NCBI GenBank assembly: GCA_965227745.1
Contig: OZ245769.1
Span: 3,038,001-3,102,000 of the forward strand
From: GAS368 sp965227745
GTDB lineage: Bacteria; Verrucomicrobiota; Verrucomicrobiia; Opitutales; Opitutaceae
DNA: 64,000 nucleotides
Direction: 5' to 3'
The notes beneath the pieces are model-generated. The model searched no databases and had not been told where the DNA came from. It saw only the letters and a program-made list of their open reading frames with translations. Shown piece by piece: positions 51,873-60,739 of this stretch; position 1 is the stretch's first letter; each line of letters opens with the position of its first letter. A program made the translations under genes and the position numbers.

Positions 51873-53666
51873 TCAGCGCGGCAATACGAAATGAAATTCC
51901 GTCCCCTCGCCCACCGTGCTGAAGCACGTGATGGAGCCGCCGTGCGCGACCACGATCTCGCGCGCGATGGCGAGGCCGAGCCCCGCCCCTGACTTGGTCT
52001 GGCCCGGCGCGCGATAGAATCGATCAAACACGTGAGCGAGACTCTCCGCCGGAATCCCCGGTCCGCGATCCCGCACCGCAAAGCGCACGAACCCTGGCTC
52101 CGCCGCCGCCGAGAGCGTGATCACTCCGGCCGGGGGCGAGTACTTCGCCGCATTCGTTAGGAGATTGATAAAGACATGGCGGAGCCGCGCCGCATCGACG
52201 CGGATCGATTCGACCGCGAGACTCGGCGGGATTTCCACCACCAGCGTCTGCCCCGCCGCCTCGATAAAGACCCGTGCTTCGCGCGCCACATCCTCCAGCA
52301 GCGCGCCGATCCCCACGTCCGCCGAGTCGAGCATCGAGGCCCCGGCCTCGAGGCGGGCGAGATCGAGGAGATTGTCGAGGATGCGCAAAAGCCGGTCGGC
52401 ATCGTCGCGGGCAGATTCGAGTAATTCGCGCTGCGTCGGGGTGAAACCCTCCAACTTCTGCTCTAATAGTAAGTACACCGCCATGCGCAGGCTGGTGAGC
52501 GGCGTCTTCAACTCATGGCTGACGGTGCCCACGAGATTGGTTTTCGCATCGTCGAGCAGGCGAAACTTCGTCACGTCCTGCAAAATCACCGCCGCGCCTT
52601 TGAACTCGGTGAGCTTGTCGCCAATCGCGAGCATGCGCGGGAGGTAGTGGCGGTCGTCGCGCCCGACGCGCAGCGAGATCGCCCGGCCATAATCGGTCGG
52701 CAAATAGTGCTCCCCCGTGGTGAGCACGGTAGCGAGCGGCTCGGCGAGACTCGGCGGAAATTTTCCATCCGCGAAATCCGGCCCCGCCGCCACCTCCTCC
52801 GCCGCGGGATTACGCACCTCATGCGTGCCATCGCGGTCGACGACAAAGACCGGGTCCGGGGCGGAAGTCAGCGTGGCCTCCATCGTGCGCTGGGTGCGCA
52901 GCACTTTCGCGAGCGTCGCCTCGCGGTACGCGCGAAGCTTGGCCGCCATGGTATTAAACGCCCGCCCCAGTTGCCCCAACTCGTCGGTGGAAAACTCCGG
53001 CACCGAGCGATCGAGGTCCCCCTCGCCCACCGCGACCGCCGACGCCGTCACGAGCTTGATCGGCCGCAACAACGACGCCGCCAGCCGCCAGCCCACAAAG
53101 AGCGAAAGCACGATAGCCGCCCCGATGGCGATGAGAATGCCCTGCTCCGTCGTGCTCGCCAACCGCTCGACCCGCGCCGCCGTCCGCACCGCCGCGGCGC
53201 TGTCGTGCCGCGTCAGCGCCTCGATGGCCTCATTGACTTTAAAGTGACTGCCGCCGTCGCGCTGCTGCTCCGCGAGCGAGCCCCCGCCACCCAGACGAAA
53301 GACCTCATCGCCCCGCTTGGAAAACTCCTCAAACGCCGCGTCGATCTCATCGACCAGCCCCATCCGCGAGGACCCCGCCGAGCCCGTGCGTTGCTCGGTA
53401 AGCTGCCGTTTGAAAGCCGAGCGCTGCGCATCGAAGTCCTTCTGCGCCGCGAGGACATTGCCCCGCCGCGCGTCCAAGATCGCCCCGCTCATCTGCTGCG
53501 CCGCCTCGCGCATCTGCTGGAGCGCGGAGATGGCGCGATAGTTGCCCAACAGATCGCGCGACAACGATCCGGCCAGCTCCCGCTCCACCTGAATCGCATA
53601 CACGCCCACGCCGACTAAAATCAGCAGCAACGGGAGGATGCCGAGGTAAAGGCGCGTACGGAGCAT
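51873..53666 (-). CDS. KinB-like sensor histidine kinase
   Basis: A 597-residue membrane kinase. It has an N-terminal helix (LYLGILPLLLILVGVGVYAI), a periplasmic helical domain (about 40-170), a second helix (about 175-195), HAMP (about 196-250), PAS (about 262-370), the H-box (GTVSHELKTPLTSLRMAVYL), N-box (NLLTNAAKYSP) and G-boxes (VRDRGPGIPAESLAH, GAGLGLAIAREIV). With the NtrC-type regulator beside it, the pair resembles KinB/AlgB of Pseudomonas. ATG at 53666 is chosen. Confidence 0.88.
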   Translation of the reverse strand: MLRTRLYLGILPLLLILVGVGVYAIQVERELAGSLSRDLLGNYRAISALQQMREAAQQMSGAILDARRGNVLAAQKDFDAQRSAFKRQLTEQRTGSAGSSRMGLVDEIDAAFEEFSKRGDEVFRLGGGGSLAEQQRDGGSHFKVNEAIEALTRHDSAAAVRTAARVERLASTTEQGILIAIGAAIVLSLFVGWRLAASLLRPIKLVTASAVAVGEGDLDRSVPEFSTDELGQLGRAFNTMAAKLRAYREATLAKVLRTQRTMEATLTSAPDPVFVVDRDGTHEVRNPAAEEVAAGPDFADGKFPPSLAEPLATVLTTGEHYLPTDYGRAISLRVGRDDRHYLPRMLAIGDKLTEFKGAAVILQDVTKFRLLDDAKTNLVGTVSHELKTPLTSLRMAVYLLLEQKLEGFTPTQRELLESARDDADRLLRILDNLLDLARLEAGASMLDSADVGIGALLEDVAREARVFIEAAGQTLVVEIPPSLAVESIRVDAARLRHVFINLLTNAAKYSPPAGVITLSAAAEPGFVRFAVRDRGPGIPAESLAHVFDRFYRAPGQTKSGAGLGLAIAREIVVAHGGSITCFSTVGEGTEFHFVLPR

Positions 53667-53715
53667 GGAGCGAGAAATGCGCGAAGCCGGCCCGACCGGC
53701 AATCCCTACGCGCCG

Positions 53716-55050
53716 CTAGAGCAGCCCGAGTTTCTGGCGCTTGCGATACAGCGTGGCGGGGTCAATGCCGAGCGTCTTCGAGGCTTCGTCGAGATTGCGG
53801 CTGGTGGCCAGGACGCGGCGGACGTGCTCCGCCTCGAGCGCCTCGATGGTGACGCGCGAGCCCACCGTGATCGGCGACTCGGCATTGCCGGAAAACTCCT
53901 CGGGCAAATCCGCGAGCTCGATCGTCTCGCTGCCCGCCAGGATCACCGCGCGCTCGATGACATTGCGCAGCTCGCGGAGATTTCCCGGCCAGCGATACGC
54001 CGCAAAGGCCGCCTGCACCGCCGGCGAAAACGCCCCGATCTTCTTGCCGAGTCGCGCGGCGAAAAATTTCCGATAGCTCTCCGCAAACCGCGCCAAGTCC
54101 GCCGGCCGGTCGCGCAGCCCGGGCAAGTGCACCGTGATCACGTTGAGCCGGTAGTACAGGTCTTCCCGAAACCGCCCGGCTTTCACCTCTTCCGCGAGGT
54201 TGCGGTTGGTCGCCGCGATCACGCGGACATTCGCGCGGCGCGTGCGCGCTTCGCCGACGCGCTCGTACTCCCGTTCCTGGAGCAGGCGCAGCAGCTTCGG
54301 CTGAATCTCCAGCGGCATCTCGCCGATCTCATCAAGAAAGAGCGTACCGCCATCCGCCGCCGCGACCTTGCCGATGGTGTCCGTCACCGCCCCGGTAAAC
54401 GACCCCTTCACATGGCCGAACAGCTCGCTCTCCAACAACTCCTTGGAAAGTGAGGGACAGCTCACAGTCACGAACGCCGCTGCCTGTTGCGCACTGCGGC
54501 GGTGGACTTCGCGGGCGAGTACGCTCTTACCGGTGCCGCTCGGGCCGAGGATCAGGATGTTGGCGGGTGTCGCGGCAGCCTTAAACGCGATCTCGATCGC
54601 GCGCTGCGTCACGGGCTCGGAGGATTCGAGATCGACGGGCGGCGACTCCGTCGCGATCTGGCTCTCGAGCGAGCGCACGCGCGTTTCGAGCGCGCGCGTC
54701 TTTTCCACTTTGGAGAGGACGCCGCGGATTTGCTCGGGCGTGAAGGGCTTCGGAATAAAATCGAAAGCCCCGCGGCGCATCGCCTCCACCGCCGTCGCGA
54801 CATTCGCATAGGCCGTGAACATAACCACCACGAGCGAGGGCTGGGCCTTGAGCAGCTTCGCGAGCACCTCGAGGCCATCATCGTGGCCCAGTTTCAGATC
54901 GAGGAACACCGCGTCGAAGTTGTCTTCCTCAATCGCATGGAGCGCCCTCGCGGCACTCGGCGCCTCGGCGGCCGTGTGGCCGGCGAGCTCGATCGCGATG
55001 CGCGTGGTTTTGCGGATGGCCGGTTCGTCGTCGACGATTAGGATGCGCAT
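53716..55050 (-). CDS. AlgB/NtrC-type response regulator
   Basis: A 444-residue sigma-54 activator. The receiver (1-115) has the acidic pair (MRILIVDDEPAIRKT), phosphoacceptor region DAVFLDLKLGHDDG and FIPKPFTPEQI. The AAA+ domain has Walker A GPSGTGKSVLAREVH, the GAFTGA-type loop present as GSFTGA (KGSFTGAV), Walker B GGTLFLDEIGEM and the arginine finger region. The C-terminal Fis-type HTH ends ASKTLGIDPATLYRKRQKLG, like AlgB. Start at 55050; the longer frame is rejected. Confidence 0.92.
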   Translation of the reverse strand: MRILIVDDEPAIRKTTRIAIELAGHTAAEAPSAARALHAIEEDNFDAVFLDLKLGHDDGLEVLAKLLKAQPSLVVVMFTAYANVATAVEAMRRGAFDFIPKPFTPEQIRGVLSKVEKTRALETRVRSLESQIATESPPVDLESSEPVTQRAIEIAFKAAATPANILILGPSGTGKSVLAREVHRRSAQQAAAFVTVSCPSLSKELLESELFGHVKGSFTGAVTDTIGKVAAADGGTLFLDEIGEMPLEIQPKLLRLLQEREYERVGEARTRRANVRVIAATNRNLAEEVKAGRFREDLYYRLNVITVHLPGLRDRPADLARFAESYRKFFAARLGKKIGAFSPAVQAAFAAYRWPGNLRELRNVIERAVILAGSETIELADLPEEFSGNAESPITVGSRVTIEALEAEHVRRVLATSRNLDEASKTLGIDPATLYRKRQKLGLL

Positions 55051-55236
55051 GAAGTTGAAACCCAGTGTGAAGCGGAATGCGCGAAGCGGAACCCCAAAAA
55101 GCACCAAGGCGGGGCTGCTTTCGCAACCCCGCCAGGTCCAGCTTCAACTTGACAGCCCCGCTGGCTAAGCCTGCGGAACTGTCGCTAATATTGACCGAGG
55201 TCGTTGCGCGGGGTTCCGAAACTCAAACGAAAATCT

Positions 55237-55374
55237 TTAGCGATTATCGTTTTTTTGGCCCGCGCCCACGGGCCCTTTCGGCGACTCCGCCGCACCGGAA
55301 TCCGCGTCCTCCGTCGTCACGACGAAGCACAGCAGCGCACCTAAAACCACGAAGCAAATGAGGAGCATAGTCAT
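55237..55374 (-). CDS. Small putative membrane peptide
   Basis: A 45-residue frame with one hydrophobic helix (MTMLLICFVVLGALLCFVV) and a polar tail ending GQKNDNR. AGGGAG lies 2 bases before the first ATG, and about 8 before the second at 55368, which would be the better start. No family is recognised. It could be a real small membrane protein next to the AlgB-like gene. Confidence 0.4.
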   Translation of the reverse strand: MTMLLICFVVLGALLCFVVTTEDADSGAAESPKGPVGAGQKNDNR

Positions 55375-55617
55375 GTCTCCCTAGACGCGAAAATCATGCC
55401 ACGCCCGCAAGCGGCGGTGGAAGTCCCTGAATGAGCGTGAGTTGATTTTTCACCCTCCGCCGGGCATCGGATTTTTCCCTATCGCGTCGTGCGATATTCC
55501 GGATGACACGCGTTTATCCGCCGCGTCTCGCACGATCCACGGCCCAGTGGGTGGCGATTTTTCTTGTCTCCCTTTCCCGCGACCAGCCCTCTAAACCTTT
55601 CGCGTAACCCAATTGCC

Positions 55618-56835
55618 ATGTCCACGCCCGCTGCCCAACCCCCGCTTCCTGTCTCCACTCCTCCTAAGACCACCGATCTGGAGATCAAGGATGCCCATCT
55701 GATCTTTGGCTCCGTGTGGCAACGCCTGGAAGAAGAGTATGGGCGGGAGAACCTGCGTTTTCCGAAAGAGATCATCCTGCTCGGCGGCGCCCCGGGTGCC
55801 GGTAAGGGCACGAACACCGATTTCATCGCCCGCGCCCGCGGTCTCACCTGCCCGCCCGTCGTGATCAGCGCACTCCTCGATTCGCCGGAGGCCAAGGCCT
55901 TGAAAGATGGCGGCAACATGGTCGGCGACCGCGAGGTCGTGGGCCTCCTGCTGCGCCGCCTCCTGCGCAAAGAGTACCACGACGGCGCGATCCTCGATGG
56001 TTTCCCGCGCACTAATGTCCAGGTCGAGTGCTTGAAACTTCTCGTCGGCAAGATGCACGCCCTGCGCCGTGAGTTCTACGGCACGCCGCTCAGCATCCAT
56101 TTCCGCCAGCCCACCGTGCACATCATGGTGCTCTTCGTGGATGAAAAGGAATCCGTCGCCCGTCAGCTCAAGCGCGGTCTCGAAATTCGCGCGCACAACG
56201 AGGAAGTCCTGCGCTCCGGTGTGGGCCAATTGCTCGAAGATCGCCCCACGGATCACGATGAGAACCTCGCGCGGCGCCGCTATCGCGTGTTCAAGGAGCA
56301 GACGTGGGACGCGCTGCAATCGCTCAAGGAAATCTTCCACTACCACTTCATCAACGCCCAGGGCCCGATCTCCGAGGTCGAGCAAAACATCCTCAAGGAG
56401 CTCGATTACCAGAGCACGCTGGAGCTCGACCCACGCACCGTCGACCGCCTGCGCCACGTGCCGGTGGCCAATGAGATCATCGTCCACGCGCGCCAGGAAC
56501 TCGTGAAGCGCCTCGACAGCTACGAATTCGGCCAGCCCGAACTCTTCGGCTTGGTCGTCGGCTTCATCTCGAAAAAGATTCTCCCCATCGTCCAGCGCCA
56601 CGCCATCTCCGGCTCGGCGCACGTCAACAGCGAGGACCCCTTGCTGGAAGATCCGACCGCCATCGCGATGCTGATCGATGTCTTTTCCGAGCGCGGCTTT
56701 CACGCCGTCGTCGACCTCCATCGCATCGAGGTCCCGGAAAAGGTCGACCTCGCCACGGGCCAGATCACCTGCCGGACCAAGAAGGTGTTTCGTATTCAGA
56801 TTCGCTTCCAGGGGTCCGAGATTCGTCGCGGATAA
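55618..56835 (+). CDS. Adenylate-kinase-like protein with extended C-terminus
   Basis: A 405-residue protein whose N-terminal half is a nucleoside monophosphate kinase: Walker A EIILLGGAPGAGKGTNTDFI (about residues 57-76), MVGDREVVGLLLRR, the GAILDGFPRTNVQVE segment and a lid-type region with RRRYRVFKEQT. The C-terminal half (about 235-405) is not part of typical adenylate kinase (about 190-215 residues) and has no recognised domain. Phosphotransfer between AMP and ATP is likely but unproven. ATG at 55618 is chosen. Confidence 0.82.
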   Translation: MSTPAAQPPLPVSTPPKTTDLEIKDAHLIFGSVWQRLEEEYGRENLRFPKEIILLGGAPGAGKGTNTDFIARARGLTCPPVVISALLDSPEAKALKDGGNMVGDREVVGLLLRRLLRKEYHDGAILDGFPRTNVQVECLKLLVGKMHALRREFYGTPLSIHFRQPTVHIMVLFVDEKESVARQLKRGLEIRAHNEEVLRSGVGQLLEDRPTDHDENLARRRYRVFKEQTWDALQSLKEIFHYHFINAQGPISEVEQNILKELDYQSTLELDPRTVDRLRHVPVANEIIVHARQELVKRLDSYEFGQPELFGLVVGFISKKILPIVQRHAISGSAHVNSEDPLLEDPTAIAMLIDVFSERGFHAVVDLHRIEVPEKVDLATGQITCRTKKVFRIQIRFQGSEIRRG

Positions 56836-56957
56836 TATAGCGGCACCACAAGGTAACGATAGCGGGGAATTTGGTGATTGGAATTAAGGCCTGAGCGCGC
56901 CTACTGGCGTCTGTCAGTTCCAGTCTCCTCCACTTCAACCTTCTATCGTCTACCTCC

Positions 56958-57314
56958 ATGGACATGCTATTCGCCTTGGTCTGTTTAGTTATCGCCGGCC
57001 TCGTCATCGCCAGCATGTGGGTCATTTTCAGCAAAGCCGGCCAGCCCGGCTGGGCCGCGATCATCCCGATCTACAATCTCTACATTTTGCTGAAAATCGC
57101 CGACCGGCCGGGCTGGTGGCTGATCCTTTATATTATTCCGGTCGTGAGCCTGATCATCTCGATTCTCGTGGTGGTCGACATCGCCAAGGCCTTTGGCAAG
57201 GGCGTGGGCTTCGCCGTCGGCATGATTTTCCTGCCGATCATTTTTTATCCGATCTTGGCCTTCGGCGATGCCACCTACGTCGGCAAGTCCGAGGCACTGC
57301 CGCCAGCTTTGTAA
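56958..57314 (+). CDS. DUF5684 family membrane protein
   Basis: A 118-residue membrane protein with three helices. The pattern VIFSKAGQPGWAAIIPIYNL, IADRPGWWLILYIIPVVSLI and the C-terminal FYPILAFGDATYVG matches the DUF5684 family. Function unknown. It lies 122 bases downstream of the kinase-like gene. Confidence 0.82.
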   Translation: MDMLFALVCLVIAGLVIASMWVIFSKAGQPGWAAIIPIYNLYILLKIADRPGWWLILYIIPVVSLIISILVVVDIAKAFGKGVGFAVGMIFLPIIFYPILAFGDATYVGKSEALPPAL

Positions 57315-57380
57315 GGCGAGGGCGCGGCGCCCGTGCGGCCGCGCCATGTTTCGACTCGCTAGCGTGTTGAGGGGCGGGCC

Positions 57381-58166
57381 ATGCTCGACCCTCTTCCGCC
57401 TATGACGACCCCACACGCCGACCCCAAGCAGGGTGAACGCGAGTACTTCGCCCGCATCGGCGAGGCCGGCCGGAGCCATGCCGTGCGCAAGCCCTACGGC
57501 GATGAGAACTGCGCGCGCTACTTGATGAACGTCGCGGCGATCATGGTCTTTATGCGTCCGCCGCCCGCCCGCATCGTCGAGCTCGGCTGCGGTGGCGGCT
57601 GGCTGAGCCTGATGTTTGCCGAGCGCGGCTACGACATCACCGGCATCGATATCTCCCCCGATGCCATCGCCATCGCCGAGAGCCTGCGCGCCGAGCGCGG
57701 GATCACGAACGCGACATTTCGCACGGCGGACTACGAAGATGTAAAGGTCGACCAGCCCGCCGACTACGTGCTCTTTCACGATGCGCTCCATCACGCGGAG
57801 TCGGAGCACGCCGCGCTCGCCGCCGCCTATGCCGTCCTCAAGCCCGGCGGCATGGTGATCTGCATCGAGCCCGGCGACGGCCACAGCGTGACTCCGGAAT
57901 CGAAGTACGCCGTGGAAACCTACGGTGTGCATGAAAAGGAAATGCCCCCGCGCCACATCATCGCGACCGCGCAAGCCGTGGGCTTCAAGCGCCACCTCGT
58001 CCTCCCGTGGCCGTGGACGTATGTGCGCTCCGCGTACCGCCCCGGCTACGCCAAATCGACCAGCCACTGGGACCTGCTCGGCCGGAAATTCCTGAGCTTC
58101 GTGAAACTCGCTCGCCTATTTTTCCGCCCGCGCGATCAGGGCTTCGTCGTGCTGATCAAGGATTGA
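57381..58166 (+). CDS. SAM-dependent methyltransferase
   Basis: A 261-residue class I methyltransferase. SAM-binding motif I is ARIVELGCGGGWLSLMFAER, with motif II/III GYDITGIDISPDAI and the post-I FHDALHHAESEHAAL and LKPGGMVICIEPG segments. The start at 57381 has GAGGGG six bases upstream; a second ATG at 57402 is possible. Substrate unknown; the C-terminal part (FKRHLVLPWPWTYVRSAYRP) is family-specific. Confidence 0.9.
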   Translation: MLDPLPPMTTPHADPKQGEREYFARIGEAGRSHAVRKPYGDENCARYLMNVAAIMVFMRPPPARIVELGCGGGWLSLMFAERGYDITGIDISPDAIAIAESLRAERGITNATFRTADYEDVKVDQPADYVLFHDALHHAESEHAALAAAYAVLKPGGMVICIEPGDGHSVTPESKYAVETYGVHEKEMPPRHIIATAQAVGFKRHLVLPWPWTYVRSAYRPGYAKSTSHWDLLGRKFLSFVKLARLFFRPRDQGFVVLIKD

Positions 58167-58506
58167 GGGCCCGACAGCAACTAACTGTGGGAGGGGCTTT
58201 ATGCCCCGACTGTTGGTCGCTCGTCGTCAGTCGGGGCATAAAACCCCTCCCACCGCTCAGCCAGACTCAGGCAGTTGAGAGTGGGGAGTTGAGAGTTGAG
58301 AGACCGATCCTGCGAGGAGCCGAAATAGTCTACTCGCTTGAGCTGCTGATTCACTGCTTGGTTTTGCGCTCAACTCTCAGCACTCCACTCTCAACTGAAT
58401 CGATCCGGTTCAGAGTTTTTCGCCCTCCGCGGTAAAAGCAACGCCGGGCCGCTCTCGCGGACCCGGCGTGATGAACGTCGGATGACTCGTACCATGATCC
58501 GGTCAC
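58167..58506. repeat. Two palindromic repeats after methyltransferase gene
   Basis: Two inverted repeats. The first has arms 58187-58212 and 58228-58253 (25 of 26 matches, GTGGGAGGGG...GCCCCGACTG). The second has arms 58273-58300 and 58369-58396 (25 of 28 matches, core AGTTGAGAGTGGGGAGTTGA). No gene is seen in the gap. Confidence 0.85.
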
Positions 58507-59268
58507 TCAGCCCGAGGTCGCCAGCGCGGCCCGGCTGGTTACATCGGTCGAGGTATAGGCGGCGCGAGCGACCGGCCAATCGACGGGCATCAGGCGGGCT
58601 TGCGCGACCTCGTTGCCGCGCAGAGCGCGGGCGAGCTTGAGGGCATCGGCGGCGAGCGCGGCCGAAAACGTGAACTTCGAGCCGGGCTGCGCCGAATCGA
58701 TCACCTCGATGTGGCCACCGCTCTCATACGAGAGCACCGTGTGACCCTGCAGGCCCGACCGGGTGGGAATGTAATAGGAGAGGAGCTGCGGGCGGACGGC
58801 CTCGCCGCCCCGGAGGAGGCGATCACGCAGCGCGACCACACTCTCGATGAAGCAGCCATTGGGAATCGAGGAATGGAGCGTAGAGATGGGGGAAATATCG
58901 TTCACCACCGACCAGCGGCCAAACCCCGGATCGATCGCGCGGAGCAACGGGGCGAAGTTGGCCTTTTCCTCGGCGGTCATGCCGCGGTGCAGGGAAAAGC
59001 TCTGGGTGCCATCCGTGTCGGTGTAGAACCACAGGATGTCGGCGAGCTCGAAGACCACGGCGTGCACGACGCGCGGGTAGTGCTTGGTGCGATTGTCATT
59101 CTCGATGCGGATGACCTGCGACCAGACATCGGAACCGAGGAGGGCCTGCACCTGGCGAGCGTGATCGAGCGAGGCCTGAAACTTGGCTGAGGGATTCGCG
59201 CGGAGCGCGGGGGCGAGGAAGACGAGACTGAGGGCGACGAGGGCGAGGAAGCGAGTGATCGTGTTCAC
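58507..59268 (-). CDS. Secreted protein with possible Cys-His-Asp triad
   Basis: A 253-residue exported protein (signal MNTITRFLALVALSLVFLAP, cleavage after LRA near residue 24). The middle contains NGCFIESVVALRDRLL, then QGHTVLSYESGGHIEVIDSA. A Cys, a His and an Asp in this order with this spacing resemble transglutaminase-like cysteine enzymes (the papain-fold CHD triad). No such family is confirmed. It is a single gene between two repeat-filled gaps. Confidence 0.75.
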   Translation of the reverse strand: MNTITRFLALVALSLVFLAPALRANPSAKFQASLDHARQVQALLGSDVWSQVIRIENDNRTKHYPRVVHAVVFELADILWFYTDTDGTQSFSLHRGMTAEEKANFAPLLRAIDPGFGRWSVVNDISPISTLHSSIPNGCFIESVVALRDRLLRGGEAVRPQLLSYYIPTRSGLQGHTVLSYESGGHIEVIDSAQPGSKFTFSAALAADALKLARALRGNEVAQARLMPVDWPVARAAYTSTDVTSRAALATSG

Positions 59269-59914
59269 GCCCTCATAAGCGCCGGGAGCATTCCAAAGTT
59301 TCTGAAATGCGATGAACCCACACTTTTCTGCGACAAACGCCCAGGCTGGTGTGTTAAAGGGAGATGCGCCCAGTTTTCCCCCGGGAAAACTGTCGCACCG
59401 CCGGACAGGTCGCGTCCCAAAATCGAAACGAGTCCGAAAAGTGTTACGTCGCAGTGACGCAAAAGTGTGCGGGTGCTATGACACGAGCAGGGGATTGACG
59501 ACAGACTCGATCTTTTGAACCACGAAGAGCGCGAAGCGGACGCGAAGGGGCGGGTGTGATCTTTACGGCGCGCCGCGAGGTTTGTGGCTTGGACAAACCA
59601 GTTGAACAGGAAGACCGGGAAGAGCGGGAAGAAGGCTCCGCCGTTTCCTCCCAGTTACGACCTGAAACGCCACGATCGCTGCCCATGTAGGGGCGTCGCT
59701 TGTCGACGCCCGCAGAGCGCGGACGGATGTGATTTCAGCCCTTCGTCGAAAAGTCGCCGAGCGATCCGTAACTGGGCACCTCTATTCCCGCCCTTCCCGT
59801 CCTTCCTTTTCATATTCATCGCGTCCAAATTCACGTGGCCCCGCGAACATCGGTTCTCGCCTCCGCGTCTACTTCGCGTTCTTCGCGGTTAAAAAACTCT
59901 GTCCCCTCCGCCCG
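59269..59914. repeat. Nested palindromic repeats in gene-free gap
   Basis: Four inverted repeats, one inside the other: outer arms 59518-59547 and 59861-59890 (25 of 30), second 59608-59630 and 59785-59807 (20 of 23), third CCCAGTTACG at 59650-59659 with CGTAACTGGG at 59767-59776 (10 of 10), inner GGGCGTCG at 59691-59698 with CGACGCCC at 59704-59711 (8 of 8). A separate perfect 10-bp palindrome (CAGTTTTCCC-CC-GGGAAAACTG) lies at about 59372-59393. No gene is seen. Confidence 0.88.
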
Positions 59915-60739
59915 TTACAGCGCTTCCTTCATCAGCGTCGAGATACGCTCGTGGTACCCACGGCTGAGTTTCAGCTTGGTGCCATCGTGGAGAATGACGG
60001 CGTACTCACCGGCGAATGACGGGCTGAGCTTACGCAAGCGATCGATGTTCACGATCGTCGAGCGGTGAATGCGGATGAAGCGCTTCGGGTCGAGCCGCGC
60101 TTCGAGGCGGGCCATCGTCTCACGCATGAGGTGCACGCGGCCGCCGACGTGAAACTTCATGTAGTCGCCCTCGGCCTCGATCCAATCGATCTCCTCCGCC
60201 TTGAGGAAAAAAATCTCCCCCGACGATTTGACGAGGATGCGATCGCCCGCGGGCTCTTCCTTCGGCGCGGCGGCGGGCGTGGCGCGTTGGAGATAATCGA
60301 GGAGCTGCGTAAGGCGGGAGTTAACGACGTCGGCCTGCCGGCGGCGCACCTCGTCCTTGCCGCGCTGGAGGGCGGCGGCGAAACGCGAGTCGTCGTAGGG
60401 CTTGAGCAGGTAATCGACCGCGTTCACCTCAAAAGCCTTGAGCGCGTGCTCGTCGTAGGCCGTGACAAACACGACGGCCGGGGCGATGCCGGGTTCGAGT
60501 TTAGCGAGGGCGTCGAAGCCATTGCCGCCGGGCATCTGCACGTCGAGAAACGCCAGCTCGGGCCGCTCGCGGCGGATGAGCTCGGCGGCCTCCACGCCAC
60601 CCGACGCCTCGCCCACGATGTCCACCCCGCCGTCGCGCTCGAGGAGAAGGCGCACGCCGCGACGCGCGGCGGGCTCATCGTCGACGATGATGGTGCGAAT
60701 GCGCGGAGTCGTCAGGGGAGGCACGGAGTTTGAGTTCAT
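59915..60739 (-). CDS. LytR/AlgR-type response regulator with LytTR domain
   Basis: A 274-residue regulator. The receiver (about 14-130) has IIVDDEPAARRGVRLLLERD, ELAFLDVQMPGGNGFDALAK with the phosphoacceptor Asp, and VDYLLKPYDDSRF. The C-terminal LytTR DNA-binding domain (about 165-270) has EEIDWIEAEGDYMKFHVGGR, RFIRIHRSTIVNIDRL and LHDGTKLKLSRGYH. It overlaps the stop of the kinase gene upstream (ATGA), its obvious partner. Confidence 0.94.
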   Translation of the reverse strand: MNSNSVPPLTTPRIRTIIVDDEPAARRGVRLLLERDGGVDIVGEASGGVEAAELIRRERPELAFLDVQMPGGNGFDALAKLEPGIAPAVVFVTAYDEHALKAFEVNAVDYLLKPYDDSRFAAALQRGKDEVRRRQADVVNSRLTQLLDYLQRATPAAAPKEEPAGDRILVKSSGEIFFLKAEEIDWIEAEGDYMKFHVGGRVHLMRETMARLEARLDPKRFIRIHRSTIVNIDRLRKLSPSFAGEYAVILHDGTKLKLSRGYHERISTLMKEAL

